A stretch of 64,000 nucleotides of DNA from Sediminicola sp047612485 (GCA_047612485.1 JBLGAT010000003.1:9723-73722), one strand, 5' to 3'. Positions 9,851 to 18,153 are shown, numbered from the stretch's first letter. Translations and numbers: made by a program. The notes: generated from the sequence alone by a model not told the origin.

Positions 9851-10036
9851 TTGAAACCTAAAGACTATCTCATAGGATGGGGTGCACAGCAAAATAGCCC
9901 CAATCGGTTTTTAAGGGATATCCACGCCATGGTACATTTGGCAAAGAAAAAGTATTTTAAGGATAAGGTTTTTCCTAAGCTCAATACCGGACTTCATGAA
10001 GGTTACAAGGATGGGCAGTTATCACCGTTCCAATAG
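9851..10036 (+). pseudogene. Probable in-frame deletion remnant of a PA0069-family radical SAM gene
   Basis: A 61-codon frame from TTG at 9851. Its first 20 residues (KPKDYLIGWGAQQNSPNRF) resemble the N-terminus of PA0069-family radical SAM proteins, which read roughly GRGAQxNxxNRF. Its last residues (LNTGLHEGYKDGQLSPF) resemble the end of the same family, which closes with GQLSLF or a near variant. The roughly 290 residues that should lie between, including the CxxxCxxC iron-sulfur motif, are missing. The simplest reading is a gene that lost its middle by an in-frame deletion. A genuine short protein cannot be excluded because the frame is intact. The family resemblance is from memory of the consensus. 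Confidence 0.5.
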
Positions 10037-10050
10037 AATGTTAAAACATT

Positions 10051-10088
10051 AAAAAAGCCCACTTAACATCGTTAAAGTGGGCTTTTTA
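10051..10088. terminator. Bidirectional terminator
   Basis: AAAAAGCCCACTT (10052-10064) pairs with AAGTGGGCTTTTT (10075-10087), with A- and T-runs on either side. It sits between the plus-strand remnant and the minus-strand Gfo/Idh gene and can serve both. Confidence 0.85.
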
Positions 10089-10102
10089 GTTACAAAAGGA
10101 GA

Positions 10103-11518
10103 TTAACTCAATTCCCAACCTGGTCTGTAATCACGCTTCACCCAATCGTTGGCCTTTTCATAATTGGTGACCTTCATGTTCTTGCCATCCCAGAGCAACT
10201 TGCGTCTCCCAGGATAGTTGAAAGGATCCCAATCTCCTGCTTGTTTACCTTCTTTGAATTCTTTGTATTGATAGGCTTTAATGGCAAGGTTCCCCATTAG
10301 CACAGCTTCTGTCAAGGGCCCTGATCTTGCGAAGTCGGAGGAAGTGCCCGTTCCGTTCATACAGCCTTCCACCCAGTTGTTGGCATGGGAACCTGTAATC
10401 CTTGGAAGATATGGTTCTGGAGTATTAAAAAGATTCATGGTTTCCGATGGTAATAATCGGGGATTTCTGGAATAGGTATCGCAGACCAATATCCCTTTGG
10501 TTCCATAAAAGATACTTCCACCACCACCATCACCTATGGTCTCATCGTTTTTTAATTCATCCGGCAGATCTGGTTTTAAACCCCCATCATACCAGTTTAG
10601 GGCAATGTCCCCATGTGCTTCGGTATTAAATTTGAGTCGCACAATGGATGATGGGGGGCAGGAAGCACTGTAATCTGCTTCTACAAAATCTCCCACCCAA
10701 ACGGTTGTGCAACTGGCTTCTGCTTCCGTAGGGTATCCCAAGTCCAACGTACTGAAAGGGGTTTCCATAATATGACAACCCATATCGCCTAGGGCACCGG
10801 TTCCAAAATCCCACCAGCCCCTCCATTTAAAAGGAAGGTAAGCGGGGTTGTAATCCCTCATTGCTGCAGGTCCAAGCCAAAGGTCCCAATCTAATTCTTT
10901 AGGGACATTTTCCCTGCCAACGGGTATTTTAACACCTTGTGGCCATACAGGTCGGTTGGTCCAGCAATCAACTTTTTCTACTTTTCCAATGATACCAGAC
11001 TTGATCCATTCTTTGGCCTGTCGGCTACCATCACTGGAGGCTCCTTGGTTTCCCATTTGTGTAACGATCCCGTTTTCTTTGGCCACTTCGGTCATCAATC
11101 GTGTCTCGTATATATTATGGGCCAAGGGCTTCTCTACATAGGCGTGTTTTTTGGCGCGCATATAGGGCAAGGCAATGGTAGCATGGTTATGGTCTGGTGT
11201 TGCTACCATAATGGCGTCTATTTCTTTTAAATGTTTATCGTAAACCTTTCTAAAGTCCTTGTACATTTTAGCATTGGGATGTAGGGCCTGACTTTCCATG
11301 ACCATGCGCTTATCCACATCACAAAATGAAACAAATTTTACTTTTCCTGTCTCTGTCAGTTCCCGGATGACCCCTCCACCGCGGCCTCCAACGCCAAAGG
11401 CGGAAACGTAAAGGGTATCACTGGGTGGAACATGGTTTTTTCCGAGCACAAAACTAGGCACAATGGAAAAGACCGCCGAGGTGGCAGCCGCATTTTTGAT
11501 GAATTTTCTTCTTTGCAT
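10103..11518 (-). CDS. Tat-exported Gfo/Idh/MocA family oxidoreductase
   Basis: A 471-residue NAD(P)-dependent sugar oxidoreductase. The N-terminus has a twin-arginine signal (QRRKFIKNAAATSAVFSIVPSF), so the enzyme should be folded with cofactor in the cytoplasm and exported to the periplasm. A Rossmann motif follows (GVGGRGGG). The Gfo/Idh signature EKPLAHN lies near residue 133, and the C-terminal substrate domain contains GDMGCHIMET. Its length and Tat signal match the large secreted Gfo/Idh subgroup frequent in Bacteroidota and Planctomycetes. It stands alone between a terminator and the HD hydrolase. It could cooperate with the C3-oxidation cluster at 26804-36696, but there is no direct link in sequence. 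Confidence 0.85.
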   Translation of the reverse strand: MQRRKFIKNAAATSAVFSIVPSFVLGKNHVPPSDTLYVSAFGVGGRGGGVIRELTETGKVKFVSFCDVDKRMVMESQALHPNAKMYKDFRKVYDKHLKEIDAIMVATPDHNHATIALPYMRAKKHAYVEKPLAHNIYETRLMTEVAKENGIVTQMGNQGASSDGSRQAKEWIKSGIIGKVEKVDCWTNRPVWPQGVKIPVGRENVPKELDWDLWLGPAAMRDYNPAYLPFKWRGWWDFGTGALGDMGCHIMETPFSTLDLGYPTEAEASCTTVWVGDFVEADYSASCPPSSIVRLKFNTEAHGDIALNWYDGGLKPDLPDELKNDETIGDGGGGSIFYGTKGILVCDTYSRNPRLLPSETMNLFNTPEPYLPRITGSHANNWVEGCMNGTGTSSDFARSGPLTEAVLMGNLAIKAYQYKEFKEGKQAGDWDPFNYPGRRKLLWDGKNMKVTNYEKANDWVKRDYRPGWELS

Positions 11519-11619
11519 TTTGGTTGGATTCTAGTTTTCAGCTTGAAGATACAAAAATGAAAACTACAAAGGCAGTATTTGTACAATAGGCACGTATTCC
11601 TTTAGGGCTGTATGGCCCT

Positions 11620-12279
11620 TTAAGAATTTCCGTTCCATTCCATAAAGAACTGCTCCAAATAATCCAACATGAACTGATGTCTTTGTGCTGCTATTTTTAA
11701 ACCGCTTTCGGTATTCATCTTATCTTTTAGCAAAAGTAATTTTTCATAGAAATGATTAATGGTAGGTGCAGAGGATTTTTTATACTCCTTCTTGGACATA
11801 TTTGGGTTGGGGGCAATATCGGGGTTGTAAAGTTCCCTGTTTTTAAAGCCACCGTAATTAAAGGCCCTGGCAATACCCATGGCTCCAATGGCATCTAAGC
11901 GGTCGGCATCTTGGACTACTGCCAATTCCGGAGAGGTAAATTTAGCTTTACCGGGTTCTAAACTGGTTTTATAGGATATATGTTCAATGATGTTTACCAC
12001 ATGATCAATAACCTGCGGGTCAACTTCGAGGGAGGTCAAAAATTCTGAGGCGAGTTTAGGGCCAATAGATTCATCTCCTTCATGAAATTTTGCATCGGCA
12101 ATGTCATGTAGGAGTGCTCCAAGGCTGACCACCAAGATATTGACCTTTTCATCCTTCGCAATAAGTAGGGTGTTTTTGAATACCCGCTGAATATGGAACC
12201 AGTCATGTCCGCCTTCAGCCCCTTTCAGGGTTTCCTTTACAAAGGCGATGGTCTCTTCTACTATTTCGCTATCTGTCAT
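11620..12279 (-). CDS. HD-domain phosphohydrolase (YedJ/YpgQ-like)
   Basis: A 219-residue HD-superfamily protein. Metal ligands are visible: His in GGHDWFHI near residue 24, the HD pair in ALLHDIADAKF near residue 58, and Asp in VVQDADRLDAIGA near residue 127. This order and length match the YedJ/YpgQ subgroup, some members of which are metal-dependent nucleotide pyrophosphohydrolases. The substrate is not known here. It overlaps the upstream acyltransferase by 4 bp (ATGA), so the two are translationally coupled in one operon. Confidence 0.8.
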   Translation of the reverse strand: MTDSEIVEETIAFVKETLKGAEGGHDWFHIQRVFKNTLLIAKDEKVNILVVSLGALLHDIADAKFHEGDESIGPKLASEFLTSLEVDPQVIDHVVNIIEHISYKTSLEPGKAKFTSPELAVVQDADRLDAIGAMGIARAFNYGGFKNRELYNPDIAPNPNMSKKEYKKSSAPTINHFYEKLLLLKDKMNTESGLKIAAQRHQFMLDYLEQFFMEWNGNS

Positions 12280-13013
12280 GCAAATGAAGTTATACCCGCT
12301 GTTATCTTTTCTTCTACTAGGGCAATTAATGCGTCTTTATCCTCGCCGATTTCAAGAGGTTGGTGAACATCTAGTGTAATATGGGTGCCCAAGGGATTTG
12401 GAAATTTTCCGTAACGAATCATTTTCCAAGAATTATTGATGCTAATGGGTACGATCAAAGCCGATGGTGCATTTTTCATTAATATTTTCAACCCCATGGT
12501 CTGGAATTTCTTTGGATGACCGGTTTTGCTTCTTGTCCCCTCTGGAAAGATAACGGCACTGCGGTTATGGGTTTCAATATATTTTCCTAGTTTGGCGATT
12601 TCTGTCAAGGCCTGCCTACTATCCTTTCTGTCGATCAATACAGAACCTCCGTGCCGTAGGTTATAGGACACACTGGGAATCCCTTTTCCAAGCTCTTGTT
12701 TGCTCACAAATTTGGGATGATGCTGCCTCATATACCAAATAATAGGAGAAATATCGTGCATGCTTTGATGATTGGCCACTATGATCAAAGGTCTATCGGT
12801 AGGAATGATGTGTGGGTTGTTATAGGTATAGGTGGTTCCAAGGACACTGGAACACCGAAGAAGGCATAAATTTAAAATGCTGACAGTTCTTTTTAACGCA
12901 GGGTATCCAAAGACGTTGAATGCAGTCCACTGGATAGGATGGAATACCAATAATGCCAATCCAAATAAAATTTGGTAAATAACGGAAAATGGGTAGGCCA
13001 GTATTTTTTGCAT
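12276..13013 (-). CDS. 1-acyl-sn-glycerol-3-phosphate acyltransferase (PlsC family)
   Basis: A membrane-associated acyltransferase of 245 residues that would acylate lysophosphatidate to phosphatidate in phospholipid synthesis. An N-terminal hydrophobic segment is followed by the HX4D motif NHQSMHD near residue 90 and the substrate-binding motif FPEGTRSKTG near residue 160. Length is normal. It is the first gene of a two-gene unit with the HD hydrolase. A perfect TATTTTTG (minus strand, 13025-13018) ends only about 5 bp before the start codon. If it is real the mRNA would be leaderless, but the region is also the A-rich arm of a terminator, so this may be chance. Confidence 0.85.
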   Translation of the reverse strand: MQKILAYPFSVIYQILFGLALLVFHPIQWTAFNVFGYPALKRTVSILNLCLLRCSSVLGTTYTYNNPHIIPTDRPLIIVANHQSMHDISPIIWYMRQHHPKFVSKQELGKGIPSVSYNLRHGGSVLIDRKDSRQALTEIAKLGKYIETHNRSAVIFPEGTRSKTGHPKKFQTMGLKILMKNAPSALIVPISINNSWKMIRYGKFPNPLGTHITLDVHQPLEIGEDKDALIALVEEKITAGITSFA

Positions 13014-13020
13014 GTCACAA

Positions 13021-13069
13021 AAATAAAAAGAGAAACCATGACTAGCATGATTTCTCTTTTATTTTTTTC
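13021..13069. terminator. Terminator downstream of the bacilliredoxin gene
   Basis: AAAAGAGAAACCATG (13026-13040) pairs with CATGATTTCTCTTTT (13046-13060) with one mismatch, a 5-base loop and T-rich flanks on both strands. It ends the minus-strand bacilliredoxin transcript. Confidence 0.8.
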
Positions 13070-13109
13070 TGCTACCCCAACAACCTCTAAAAAGGCATGG
13101 AAATGAAGA

Positions 13110-13520
13110 TTAACAGAATTCGTTGTAGGCTTCCATTAGGTTCTCAGCAATCAATTCGGCTGGTCTTCCTTCAATATGGTGGCGCTCAATCATATGTACC
13201 AACTCACCATTTTTGAACAATGCCATACTTGGTGATGATGGAGGGAAAGGAACCATAAGTCCCCTTGCGGTATTTACCGCTTCCGTGTCCACCCCAGCAA
13301 AGACTGTTACCAAATGGTCAGGTTTTTTACTGTTTTTTAAGCTCATTTTGGCCGCAGGTCTAGCGTTGGCTGCAGCACAACCACAAACAGAGTTAACCAC
13401 TACCAAGGTAATTCCTTCTTGATTGATGGCCTTCTCAACAGCTTCGGATGTATATAATTCTTCAAATCCGGCTGATGCCAGATCTTGTCTCATAGGTTTA
13501 ACTAATTCTGTAGGATACAT
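13110..13520 (-). CDS. BrxA/BrxB family bacilliredoxin
   Basis: A 136-residue thioredoxin-fold protein with the CGC active-site motif (NSVCGCAAANARP, residues about 53-55) that defines the YphP/YqiW (BrxA/BrxB) family. In Firmicutes these proteins remove bacillithiol from mixed disulfides; several Bacteroidota also make bacillithiol-type thiols, so a de-bacillithiolation role is likely but not proven. The C-terminal residue is also Cys. The gene has a perfect -7 element upstream and its own terminator, so it is monocistronic. Confidence 0.9.
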   Translation of the reverse strand: MYPTELVKPMRQDLASAGFEELYTSEAVEKAINQEGITLVVVNSVCGCAAANARPAAKMSLKNSKKPDHLVTVFAGVDTEAVNTARGLMVPFPPSSPSMALFKNGELVHMIERHHIEGRPAELIAENLMEAYNEFC

Positions 13521-13550
13521 AGTCTAATTTTTAATGATTTAGATATCAGA

Positions 13551-13558
13551 CAAAGGTA
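13551..13558 (-). promoter_or_regulatory. -7 element of the bacilliredoxin gene
   Basis: On the minus strand this reads TACCTTTG, a perfect TAnnTTTG. It predicts transcription starting near 13545, about 25 bp before the ATG at 13520. No good -33 TTTG is present, and an inverted repeat lies there instead. Confidence 0.6.
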
Positions 13559-13572
13559 ACCAATTTGTATCA

Positions 13573-13592
13573 GTTAAGGCATGTGCCTTAAC
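13573..13592. repeat. Perfect inverted repeat in a divergent promoter region
   Basis: GTTAAGGCATGTGCCTTAAC has 9-bp arms and a 2-bp centre. It lies between the diverging promoters of the bacilliredoxin and TerB/DnaJ genes, about 15 bp upstream of the former's -7 element. This is the right size for a dimeric repressor or activator site. It is not a terminator for either gene because both are transcribed away from it. Confidence 0.55.
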
Positions 13593-13626
13593 TTTTCCTT
13601 AGGGGTACTTTTCTCCCTGAATATTA

Positions 13627-13634
13627 TATCTTTG
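13627..13634 (+). promoter_or_regulatory. -7 element of the TerB/DnaJ gene
   Basis: TATCTTTG is a perfect TAnnTTTG and predicts transcription starting near 13640. That makes ATG 13652, not TTG 13643, the likely start codon. Confidence 0.55.
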
Positions 13635-13651
13635 AAAAAATTTTGAATAAG

Positions 13652-14386
13652 ATGATAAAATGGTTTGCCGCCATCTTGGGGTATTATGTGCTTCGGTTTC
13701 CGGGTGCAATTGTAGGTTTTTTGATTGGGAGTTATATTGATAGTCTAAGAAGCAAAGGTTCGGGGGGTAACTCTGTTTTTGGGGGAGGCTCAAGTCAAAA
13801 GGTATCTCCTGCCGATTTTGAATTGAACCTTCTTTCTTTATGTTCAGTGGTTATCAAGGCCGATGGCAATATAACCCAAAACGAACTGGATTATGTGCGA
13901 AAGTATTTTTTGAGCACCTATGGCAAGGACAAGGCAAATGCCATTTTTAGGACTTTTAATGAAGTTATTGAAAAGAGGGAGATATCTGCCGCTAGAATTT
14001 GTGCCTATCTCAACCAACGTACACGATATGAGGTGCGACTCCAATTGTTGCACTTTTTATTCGGAATAGCCCAGTCCGACGGGAGCATTAGTCCGCTTGA
14101 GATTGAAAAAATAAAGGAAATTGCCGGATATTTGAACGTTGGCATGATCGATTTCGAAAGTATAAAGGCGATGTTCATCAAATCAGCCGATACAGCGTAT
14201 AAAATTTTGGAAATCGAAAGATCGGTGACCGATGAGGAGGTGAAAAAGGCATATAGGACCATGGCCAAAAAATACCATCCTGATAGGGTAAATACCGAAA
14301 ATGAAGCTATAAAAAAGGGTGCAGAGGAAAAGTTCAAAGAGGTTCAAAAGGCATACGAGACCATTCAGAAAGAGCGAGGGCTATAA
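13652..14386 (+). CDS. TerB/DnaJ-domain protein (DjlA-like co-chaperone)
   Basis: A 244-residue protein with three parts: a Gly-rich hydrophobic N-terminus (residues about 1-35, IGFL-type membrane anchor), a TerB-like helical domain (about 55-160, with acidic ADGNIT and SDGSIS turns), and a C-terminal J domain (about 175-244) with the intact HPD motif (KKYHPDR). This is the DjlA arrangement: the J domain should stimulate DnaK ATPase at the membrane. ATG 13652 was chosen over TTG 13643 because the promoter predicts a start of transcription between them. Transcribed divergently from the bacilliredoxin gene. Confidence 0.8.
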   Translation: MIKWFAAILGYYVLRFPGAIVGFLIGSYIDSLRSKGSGGNSVFGGGSSQKVSPADFELNLLSLCSVVIKADGNITQNELDYVRKYFLSTYGKDKANAIFRTFNEVIEKREISAARICAYLNQRTRYEVRLQLLHFLFGIAQSDGSISPLEIEKIKEIAGYLNVGMIDFESIKAMFIKSADTAYKILEIERSVTDEEVKKAYRTMAKKYHPDRVNTENEAIKKGAEEKFKEVQKAYETIQKERGL

Positions 14387-14413
14387 GTTTTAAATATACC
14401 AAACTTTACCACT

Positions 14414-14998
14414 ATGGAAAATTTCTGGTTCTACCTTCAAATGGGATTGGATCATGTTTTAGATATTAACGCGTACGATCATATTCTTTTTCTTTCAGCG
14501 TTGGTTTTGCCGTTCACATTTAAAGACTGGAAAAAGGTATTGTTACTGGCAACAGTCTTTACGGTGGCACACTGTCTTTCCTTGGCCTTGTCGGTATACG
14601 GGCTTTTTACCATGGATGTAGCCTTGATAGAGTTTCTAATACCTGTCACCATCTTGTTCACGGCCTTGTTCAATCTTGGGCATTCCATTAGCATGTTGGA
14701 ATACAAAAATACGTCCATACATTTGTTTGCCACAGCATTTTTTGGGTTGATCCATGGGTTTGGCTTTTCCAATTATTTTAAAATGTTGATGGCTGAAGAG
14801 GAGCATAAACTGAATCCATTGCTCGGTTTTGCCACTGGAATTGAACTTTCCCAAGTGTTTATAATTCTGTGTATTTTGCTATTGTCCTTCTTGTGTCAAT
14901 CTGTGGCAAAAGTGAAGGCGCAACTCTTTATGGGGGCTGCCTCTATACTCATCATCTGTATTGTGATACCAATGTTGGTCGAAACGTTTCCTTGGTAG
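14414..14998 (+). CDS. HupE/UreJ family membrane protein
   Basis: A 194-residue integral membrane protein with six or so hydrophobic segments. Conserved acidic and His positions typical of HupE/UreJ-type proteins are visible (GLDHVLDINAYDHILF, FTVAHCLSLAL, GLIHGFGFS). The best-known relatives are nickel/cobalt permeases of hydrogenase or urease operons. Here there is no such enzyme nearby, so the transported metal, if any, is unknown. It begins 27 bp after the TerB/DnaJ gene and may share its transcript. Confidence 0.75.
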   Translation: MENFWFYLQMGLDHVLDINAYDHILFLSALVLPFTFKDWKKVLLLATVFTVAHCLSLALSVYGLFTMDVALIEFLIPVTILFTALFNLGHSISMLEYKNTSIHLFATAFFGLIHGFGFSNYFKMLMAEEEHKLNPLLGFATGIELSQVFIILCILLLSFLCQSVAKVKAQLFMGAASILIICIVIPMLVETFPW

Positions 14999-15059
14999 AA
15001 TTTCACTAAAAATTAACCTTATAAGGTTGTCGGAATATCACAAAGAGGGTATATTAGTG

Positions 15060-15067
15060 TACCTTTG
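15060..15067 (+). promoter_or_regulatory. -7 element of the dCMP deaminase gene
   Basis: TACCTTTG is a perfect TAnnTTTG. It predicts transcription starting near 15073 and a leader of about 55 bases before ATG 15130. Confidence 0.5.
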
Positions 15068-15129
15068 AGGTGTAATTGGCCCTAAGGTTAGGGTAGGTCT
15101 TTCACGATCAATTGTGATTTAATGTATTG

Positions 15130-15567
15130 ATGGAGAACAAGAAGCAAAAAAAATATGATACCGCTTATCTGAGGATGGCAAATGAATGGGGCAAATTGTC
15201 CTATTGCAAACGAAAACAGGTCGGTGCCATTATCGTAAAGGATAGAATGATAATCTCCGATGGCTACAATGGGACCCCGACCGGTTTTGAAAACAGCTGT
15301 GAGGATGGTGAGGGATATACCAAGTGGTATGTGCTCCATGCTGAAGCCAATGCTATTTCAAAAGTGGCTTCCTCTACCCAATCCTGCGAGGGATCCACGT
15401 TGTATATTACCCTTTCGCCTTGCAAGGAATGCAGTAAGCTTATCCATCAATCTGGTATAAAACGCGTGGTATATCAGCGGGCCTATAAAGATGACTCTGG
15501 ATTACAATTCTTGGAAAAGGCCGGGGTGTTGATCACACACATGTCTGTAGAAGAATTTAGTTCGTAA
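15130..15567 (+). CDS. dCMP deaminase family protein
   Basis: A 145-residue zinc deaminase. The catalytic HAE is in LHAEANAI near residue 72, and the two zinc cysteines are in LSPCKECSKL near residue 100. An N-terminal KYDTAYLRMANEWGKLSYC...VGAIIVKD segment is typical of dCMP deaminases, which supply dUMP for thymidylate synthesis. An extra Cys-rich loop (ENSCEDGEGYTKW) matches the region that often binds a second zinc in this family. ATG 15130 was chosen over the adjacent TTG. It is followed after 10 bp by the S41 protease, so the two are probably one operon. Confidence 0.85.
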   Translation: MENKKQKKYDTAYLRMANEWGKLSYCKRKQVGAIIVKDRMIISDGYNGTPTGFENSCEDGEGYTKWYVLHAEANAISKVASSTQSCEGSTLYITLSPCKECSKLIHQSGIKRVVYQRAYKDDSGLQFLEKAGVLITHMSVEEFSS

Positions 15568-15577
15568 AAAGCGACTT

Positions 15578-17191
15578 ATGAAAAGCAAATACAATTACAT
15601 ATGGCCTACGGTTATTGCTTTGGCACTTGCGATAGGGATATTGATTGGTGGGAAGTTAAATTTTAATGATTCTCCAGAGAAATTATTCACGACCAATTCA
15701 AAAAAGGATAAGCTTAATCGACTTATTGATTATATAGATTACGAGTATGTAGATGACATCAATACAGATAGTATTGTTGATGTTACAGTAAACAATATTT
15801 TGGATAAATTGGATCCCCATTCCGTTTACATTTCAAAAGAGGAGATGGAAAAGGTGTCCGAGAACATGAAAGGGGATTTTGTGGGTATCGGGGTAAATTT
15901 TTATATGTACAAAGATACCATTGCCGTTATCCGAACCGTGGAAAACGGCCCGAGCTTCTTAAAAGGACTGCTGCCGGGAGATCGTATTTTGGTGGCAGAT
16001 AGTGATACCCTGTTTGGAAAGAACATCCCCAATAATTCTATAGTTGATAAGTTGAAAGGTATAGAAGGCTCTAACGTAAATCTGAACATCTTTCGGAAAA
16101 AGGACAATAGGAAGTTCAATGTAAGTATTAAGAGGGATTTGATCCCAATAAAGAGCGTCGAGGCCTATTATATGTTGACTTCGGACATGGGGTATATTAA
16201 ATTGAACCGTTTTGCGGAATCGTCCTTTAAAGAATTCAAGGCAGCTTTAAATAGTTTGCAAAAGCAGGGGGCAAGAAAATTGACCTTGGACCTTAGGGAC
16301 AATCCCGGAGGGTATTTGGGTATTGCAGAGGAGATTGCCGATGAATTCCTGCCAGATAAAAAACTAATACTGTTCACCAAGAATAAAAACGGGAAAATAA
16401 GCAATTCCTTCGCTACCAAAAAAGGCGATTTTGAAGATAAACCCGTGTACGTGCTCATCAATGAGCGGTCAGCATCGGCAAGTGAAATTATTGCCGGTTC
16501 CTTACAGGACAACGATATCGGGACCATTGTAGGACGTCGTTCCTTTGGGAAGGGCCTTGTGCAACGGGAAATGGACCTAGGGGATGGATCTGCGGTACGC
16601 CTCACTATTTCCAGATACTACACCCCTACTGGGAGATCCATACAAAAGGATTATAAAAATGGGAACAAGGATTATTATGAAAAGTTCACGAACCGATATC
16701 ATAATGGTGAGCTGCTATCCGTGGACAGCATAAAAGTGGCCGATTCCTTAAAGTTCACAACCCCAAAAGGGAAAGTGGTATATGGGGGCGGTGGAATTAT
16801 CCCAGATGTATTTGTACCAATAGGATCCAATGAAATGGAAACTATTGGATCGGTAGAAAGTTTGGGGCTAATATCCCGCTTTGTATTTGAACACTTGGAT
16901 GAGGACAGGAATAGGTACTCTTATTTGTCTAAGGACGAATTCATTTACAATTTTAAAGTGGATGATATATTGTTCGATAAATTCATACAATATGCCGAAG
17001 GGATCCCGGTCATTAGGAATCTTAACTTGGCTTATTACGATCTTGAAGACCAGATAAAATTGTATTTAAAGGCCTCGTTGGCCGAGCAGTTGTATGACCC
17101 AAACATCTACGCAAAGATCAAAAGCGAGGGCGATGCCATGTTGCAAAAAGTAAAGGAATTGGATAATCCAAAAATTCAAAAAAAGAATTAA
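15578..17191 (+). CDS. C-terminal processing peptidase (S41 family)
   Basis: A 537-residue periplasmic tail-specific protease. In order: an N-terminal signal anchor (VIALALAIGILIGG), a tail-like region, a PDZ domain (GVNFYMYKD to GDRILVADSD, about residues 90-145), and the S41 catalytic core. The nucleophile lies in RSASASEI (Ser 298-302) and the general-base Lys in SFGKGLVQ (Lys 325). A C-terminal helical region follows. Targets are not predictable. Probably co-transcribed with the dCMP deaminase. Confidence 0.88.
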   Translation: MKSKYNYIWPTVIALALAIGILIGGKLNFNDSPEKLFTTNSKKDKLNRLIDYIDYEYVDDINTDSIVDVTVNNILDKLDPHSVYISKEEMEKVSENMKGDFVGIGVNFYMYKDTIAVIRTVENGPSFLKGLLPGDRILVADSDTLFGKNIPNNSIVDKLKGIEGSNVNLNIFRKKDNRKFNVSIKRDLIPIKSVEAYYMLTSDMGYIKLNRFAESSFKEFKAALNSLQKQGARKLTLDLRDNPGGYLGIAEEIADEFLPDKKLILFTKNKNGKISNSFATKKGDFEDKPVYVLINERSASASEIIAGSLQDNDIGTIVGRRSFGKGLVQREMDLGDGSAVRLTISRYYTPTGRSIQKDYKNGNKDYYEKFTNRYHNGELLSVDSIKVADSLKFTTPKGKVVYGGGGIIPDVFVPIGSNEMETIGSVESLGLISRFVFEHLDEDRNRYSYLSKDEFIYNFKVDDILFDKFIQYAEGIPVIRNLNLAYYDLEDQIKLYLKASLAEQLYDPNIYAKIKSEGDAMLQKVKELDNPKIQKKN

Positions 17192-17211
17192 GGGATTATT
17201 GTAACTATTTA

Positions 17212-17415
17212 CTAGTTTTCATCCACCTTTTTCTGAATTTTTTTTGACGCTATAAAAATCAACAGAAGTACTACGGCCGAAAGGGAGGCCACAATACCGA
17301 TAATGGCAATTATACTATCCCCTTCTAATGGGTCCTCAAAATTGATCAAAGTCACGTTGTAGGCAATAAGGGCAATGGCCAAGGTAATCAGGATAATGCT
17401 CATAATTTTGTTCAT
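17212..17415 (-). CDS. Small two-helix membrane protein, unknown function
   Basis: A 67-residue protein with two hydrophobic segments, one at the N-terminus (IILITLAIALIAYNVTLINF) and one in the middle (IIAIIGIVASLSAVVLLLIF), and a Lys-rich tail (KKIQKKVDEN). The segments flank a short acidic loop (EDPLEGD). Small proteins of this layout are common in Flavobacteriaceae without assigned function. I chose the ATG at 17415 over an upstream TTG. It lies 58 bp downstream of the marC-like gene on the same strand. Confidence 0.6.
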   Translation of the reverse strand: MNKIMSIILITLAIALIAYNVTLINFEDPLEGDSIIAIIGIVASLSAVVLLLIFIASKKIQKKVDEN

Positions 17416-17472
17416 AATAGTAATGCTTAAATAATACAACTTCTAACATACATAAAGAAGCTGTAGGGGTGA

Positions 17473-18051
17473 TTAAAACAATTCGTTGATATTGCTGGCA
17501 AATAACTTCACCGCAATGGCAAGCAAAATTACACCAAAAACTTTTCTAATTACATCAAGTCCATTTTTACCCAAGAATTTTTCGATCTTTTTCGAAGATT
17601 TCAGGACGATATAAACAAAAATAATATTCACGATTACCGCCACAATTATATTCTCAACGTGGAATTCCGATCGTAATGATAGAAGGGTCGTAATGGTCCC
17701 CGCCCCTGCGATCAATGGGAAGGCTACAGGAACTATAGAGGCCGTTTCCGGAATATCGTCCTTATATAAGGAGATTCCCAAAATCATTTCAATGGCCAAA
17801 AAGAAAAGTATGAAGGAGCCTGCCACTGCAAAGGAATTGACGTCTATCCCGATCAATTTTAGGATTTCTTCCCCAATGAACAAAAAAGCCACCATGATAC
17901 AAGCTGCGACAATGGATGCTCGGCCCGAATGAAGATGTCCTACTTTGTTCCGTAGGGATATGATGATAGGAATACTTCCTACAATATCGATTACTGCGAA
18001 TAATACCATACTGGCAGTAAATATTTCCTTGAAATTAAAGTTAAATTGCAT
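17473..18051 (-). CDS. MarC family integral membrane protein
   Basis: A 192-residue protein with six hydrophobic segments. It carries MarC/NAAT-family features: an N-terminal FAVIDIVGSIPIIISL segment, and the central VPVAFPLIAGAGTITTLLSL signature near residue 115. The MarC family was once linked to multiple antibiotic resistance but its physiological role is unsettled. The small membrane protein downstream may be co-transcribed. A perfect -7 element lies about 20 bp upstream. Confidence 0.88.
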   Translation of the reverse strand: MQFNFNFKEIFTASMVLFAVIDIVGSIPIIISLRNKVGHLHSGRASIVAACIMVAFLFIGEEILKLIGIDVNSFAVAGSFILFFLAIEMILGISLYKDDIPETASIVPVAFPLIAGAGTITTLLSLRSEFHVENIIVAVIVNIIFVYIVLKSSKKIEKFLGKNGLDVIRKVFGVILLAIAVKLFASNINELF

Positions 18052-18071
18052 GTCAGCCTTTTTTAATCATA

Positions 18072-18079
18072 CAAAATTA
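18072..18079 (-). promoter_or_regulatory. -7 element of the marC-like gene
   Basis: On the minus strand this reads TAATTTTG, a perfect TAnnTTTG, placing the transcription start about 15 bp before ATG 18051. Confidence 0.5.
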
Positions 18080-18145
18080 CGTTTTCTAATTTCCTTTTGG
18101 GTTCCCAAAAGGAAATTATTCTGTCTCATTTTATGACGAAAGAAG

Positions 18146-18153
18146 TATCTTTG
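18146..18153 (+). promoter_or_regulatory. -7 element of the DUF3109 gene
   Basis: TATCTTTG is a perfect TAnnTTTG 17 bp before ATG 18171. It is back-to-back with the minus-strand marC-like promoter. Confidence 0.55.
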
